Below are positions 7,412 through 9,279 of a stretch of 9,279 nt of DNA, piece after piece. The position numbers and the translations under genes were made by a program. Numbering within the stretch: position 1 is the first letter of the stretch; each line of letters begins with the position of its first letter. A model generated the notes under the pieces. It searched no databases. It was not told the origin of the DNA and saw nothing but the letters and a program-made list of their open reading frames with translations. This DNA comes from an uncultured bacterium. Lineage in GTDB: Bacteria > Cyanobacteriota > Vampirovibrionia > Gastranaerophilales > Gastranaerophilaceae. The stretch is taken from contig CADCPD010000200.1 of the NCBI GenBank assembly GCA_902803265.1, positions 1 to 9,279 of the forward strand, given 5' to 3'.

Positions 7412-8356
7412 TTAAATTTTGTCTATCAAAAATACCTTTTGACCAACAATTTCATTATGAAGTGTTTTTATATCACAATTAATTTTAAAATGCCCCCAGC
7501 CAAGTTTATTCATCAGATTTAGAACAACAAATTCTCTTGCATTCATATCAGAATCAAGGATTTTAACAATAAAACCTTCATTTGTTAAAGTATTAACCAC
7601 AATACAAAGTCCTTCAGCTCCAACTTTTGCAATACAATTCGGAGCTCCCTGCATAATTTTGGTATCTAATCTGTCTTCACCGCCTATAATGTAAGGATTA
7701 TTTAAAAATGCATTTTTTATTTTTAAATATTTTTTAGCACAAAACAAATTCAAAAATCCACTAAGCATGTTTTTTAATGGCATTGAAAAAATCGGAACAC
7801 CGCATCCGTCTGTTGAAACAGGCGTTTCATCATTATATTCGCAAAGTTCATAAACTTTTTTCTTAATCATTAATTGCAAAGGATGATTTTTTTCATAATA
7901 TGTTTTCACATCAAATCCAAAGTGTTTTGCCAAAGCTAACATTAAGATATGCTTACCGGAACAATTATTATGAAAAACAGTCGGTTCATCACAAGTAATT
8001 GATTTTGCTAAAGGAGAATGAAGGCCGCATCTTATCCAACCCTCACAAATATCAGCTTTGTACATAAAACTTTTTGCCGATTGAATATGGCAATCTTCAC
8101 CGGCATGAGAAGCACAGGCAATTGCTATTTCTTCTGATGTTAAGCCTAATTCTTCATCAAGTTTTTCATCGATTAAAAGAGCTGCTTGCAATGGTTTTGC
8201 GCAAGAACGAAGATAAAAAGGATATTTTTGAGTATCACCAAATTCCTTAAAGGCATTAGCCATTTTTAAAACAACAAAACCTGAATGTTCCTGTTCAACA
8301 AGACCATCTCTAATATGTTCAACAAGTCTGACAGGATAATAATAATTATTTTGCAT
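7412..8356 (-). CDS. L-asparaginase II family protein (Rhizobium etli AnsA/class 3 type)
   Basis: 314 residues. The motifs belong to the Asparaginase_II family (Rhizobium etli-type), unrelated to E. coli AnsA/AnsB: RSCAKPLQ at 50-57 gives the SxxK pair S51/K54, ACASHAGED at 80-88 gives S83 and H84, NNCSGKH at 130-136 gives C132 and K135, and STDGCGVP at 181-188 gives D183 and C185. These fit the beta-lactamase-like SxxK catalytic site and the Cys-Lys-Cys zinc site described for the R. etli enzymes, all retained. The expected reaction is L-asparagine to aspartate and ammonia, in the cytosol, as no signal peptide is seen. The length is slightly below the R. etli proteins. The start at 8356 overlaps the upstream gene by 11 bases with only an AAAGAA-like site, suggesting translational coupling. 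Substrate is inferred from family only. Confidence 0.85.
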   Translation of the reverse strand: MQNNYYYPVRLVEHIRDGLVEQEHSGFVVLKMANAFKEFGDTQKYPFYLRSCAKPLQAALLIDEKLDEELGLTSEEIAIACASHAGEDCHIQSAKSFMYKADICEGWIRCGLHSPLAKSITCDEPTVFHNNCSGKHILMLALAKHFGFDVKTYYEKNHPLQLMIKKKVYELCEYNDETPVSTDGCGVPIFSMPLKNMLSGFLNLFCAKKYLKIKNAFLNNPYIIGGEDRLDTKIMQGAPNCIAKVGAEGLCIVVNTLTNEGFIVKILDSDMNAREFVVLNLMNKLGWGHFKINCDIKTLHNEIVGQKVFLIDKI

Positions 8357-9098
8357 TTTTCTTTAAGAACAATAAAATCTTATTCAATTGAGCTTTAAAT
8401 TTAGCATTTTCTTGTTTTAGCTCATTAACTTCAGCTATATATTTTTCAACACTTGAACCGTCTAAAGACATACCTTCAGGTATCAATGACACATCCAAGA
8501 TAAATCTTCTTGTAGCTTGTTCCTTAACTACGAGCAAAGCTTTTGAATCAGCCTCTGTAATATACCCAAATTCAATCATTAATTCAACAAACTTAGGACG
8601 TTCACCTTTTTCTCTAAGTTCTCTTTGAATACGAATAGTATGTTCTAATTGTTCAATGTTTATTTTACCGATACGTTTAAAATATTCACCTGTACGATAT
8701 TTTCCTGCCAAATACCCCGCCATAACCATAACTTTGTTAGACGAAGGTAATTTGATAAAATTTTGTTCGCAACAAAAAATAAAATATTTTGCAACTTCTT
8801 CAATAGTCCAAAAATTATTAAGAGCAATAGTAATAATATCATTACCTTCTTCGACCAGTTCTAAGAAGGTATACAAATTATTATCCAAACCCGACTGACG
8901 TTCCAAGAACTCAGTTTTACCGATATAAGAGAGAGTTGGTCTATATAAGTGAAAACTTTCAGAACTACGTTCATTTATAAAATCTTCACTTAAGAAAGTT
9001 TCCAAATGCTCTCTCAAGCGAATATAAATAACTTGTTTTACCCACAAAGGAAAATCAAATAATTTTTCTACAAATGTATCTAATAAACTTTTTTTCAA
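8346..9098 (-). CDS. Hypothetical protein, possible MshEN/GspE-N-like domain and C-terminal coiled coil
   Basis: 250 residues, not firmly recognised. It is soluble and predicted mostly helical, with no signal peptide or membrane segment. Residues about 135-200 (RIGKINIEQLEHTIRIQRE, then VELMIEFGYITEADSKALL) recall the N-terminal domain of type II secretion/type IV pilus ATPases (GspE/MshE-N), where similar 'LG..L.EQGLIT...L..AL..Q' helices bind c-di-GMP or partner proteins; the ATPase itself is absent. Residues about 214-245 form a heptad-like coiled coil (VEKYIAEVNELKQENAKF). The start codon is TTG at 9096-9098: no in-frame ATG occurs until codon 127, and a good GGAGAG site lies 8 bases upstream. 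It is the first gene of an operon with the asparaginase, sharing 11 bases. A role in signalling or assembly is possible but speculative. Confidence 0.8.
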   Translation of the reverse strand: MKKSLLDTFVEKLFDFPLWVKQVIYIRLREHLETFLSEDFINERSSESFHLYRPTLSYIGKTEFLERQSGLDNNLYTFLELVEEGNDIITIALNNFWTIEEVAKYFIFCCEQNFIKLPSSNKVMVMAGYLAGKYRTGEYFKRIGKINIEQLEHTIRIQRELREKGERPKFVELMIEFGYITEADSKALLVVKEQATRRFILDVSLIPEGMSLDGSSVEKYIAEVNELKQENAKFKAQLNKILLFLKKNAK

Positions 9099-9106
9099 AA
9101 AATCAA

Positions 9107-9112
9107 CTCTCC
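9107..9112 (-). promoter_or_regulatory. Ribosome binding site fixing a TTG start
   Basis: GGAGAG on the minus strand, 8 bases before TTG at 9098. It is the clearest Shine-Dalgarno sequence among the minus-strand genes here and is the main reason for choosing the TTG start of the 250-residue protein. Confidence 0.75.
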
Positions 9113-9132
9113 GATTTATTCTATTACAAGTA

Positions 9133-9161
9133 ATTATATATTATAATAAAGCTAAGTGCAA
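9133..9161 (-). promoter_or_regulatory. Promoter for the hypothetical/asparaginase operon
   Basis: On the minus strand TTGCAC (9156-9161) and TATAAT (9133-9138) are separated by exactly 17 bases, the best sigma-70-type promoter in the window. The predicted transcript start near 9126 leaves a leader of about 28 bases containing the GGAGAG site. Confidence 0.7.
9142..9147 (+). promoter_or_regulatory. Candidate -10 element for the rightmost gene
   Basis: A perfect TATAAT on the plus strand, 37 bases before the ATG at 9185. The -35 position reads TTCTAT, a weak match. It lies between the -10 and -35 of the leftward promoter, so the two divergent promoters would overlap and could exclude one another. 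Confidence 0.4.
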
Positions 9162-9184
9162 GTTATTACAAGAAAGAAACAAAA

Positions 9185-9279
9185 ATGGCATTAGACGGTT
9201 TTTCACTAAAACAAGTTGGTTTAGCACAAGATAGCACATCTGCTCAAATGGCTATAAATACTGAACATGACATTCGTCA
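9185..9279 (+). CDS. Start of an unrecognised CDS (cut by right edge)
   Basis: An ATG at 9185 opens a frame that continues to the window end for 31 codons without a stop (MALDGFSLKQVGLAQDSTSA and on). An AAGAAAG-like ribosome binding site lies near 9170-9176 and a TATAAT upstream. The visible peptide is polar and has no signal sequence or motif I can name. Its presence is supported by the divergent layout and the upstream sites, not by homology. Confidence 0.6.
   Translation, partial: MALDGFSLKQVGLAQDSTSAQMAINTEHDIR

Noticed and set aside
8656..8898. Plus-strand 80-codon ORF and a minus-strand 60-codon ORF overlapping the 250-residue gene
   Set aside because: The 250-residue frame has a good promoter, ribosome binding site and overlap with the next gene; the others have none of these.

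Overview
The window is strongly AT-rich and gene-dense, with short intergenic gaps, standard stop codons (TAA and TAG) and factor-independent terminators between convergent genes. It encodes a flagellar/type III switch-like SpoA protein, YchF, a DXS-like enzyme, MgtE and ArgRS in a bacterial arrangement. Codon use and the style of the proteins suggest a host-associated, low-GC bacterium. A gut member of the non-photosynthetic cyanobacterial lineage (Melainabacteria/Gastranaerophilales) is my best guess, but it rests on general impression only; a low-GC Firmicute is the main alternative.

Layout: (1) Positions 1-1167 (minus) hold a FliN/FliY/FliM-like protein with two probable SpoA modules and a Gln/Pro-rich tail that runs off the left edge. 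(2) Positions 1306-4179 (plus) hold a two-gene unit, ychF then a short DXS-like gene, ending at a hairpin terminator shared with the convergent mgtE. (3) Positions 4233-5603 (minus) hold the Mg2+ channel gene mgtE, divergent from argS (5666-7351, plus) across a 62-bp, almost pure A/T gap. (4) A strong bidirectional terminator separates argS from a convergent minus-strand operon at 7412-9098. There an unrecognised 250-residue protein (TTG start, good ribosome binding site and promoter) overlaps by 11 nt an asparaginase of the Rhizobium etli type. (5) A plus-strand gene starts at 9185 and is cut by the right edge.

Most of the window is housekeeping: translation/stress GTPase-family ATPase, arginine charging and magnesium uptake. 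The parts that merit a second look are the DXS-like enzyme, whose acceptor-site loop has lost several conserved residues; the SpoA protein with its unusual tail; and the operon coupling an uncharacterised protein to the asparaginase. I see no CRISPR array, insertion sequence, prophage gene, tRNA or rRNA, and no clear new multi-gene system. No gap between genes exceeds 140 bases.
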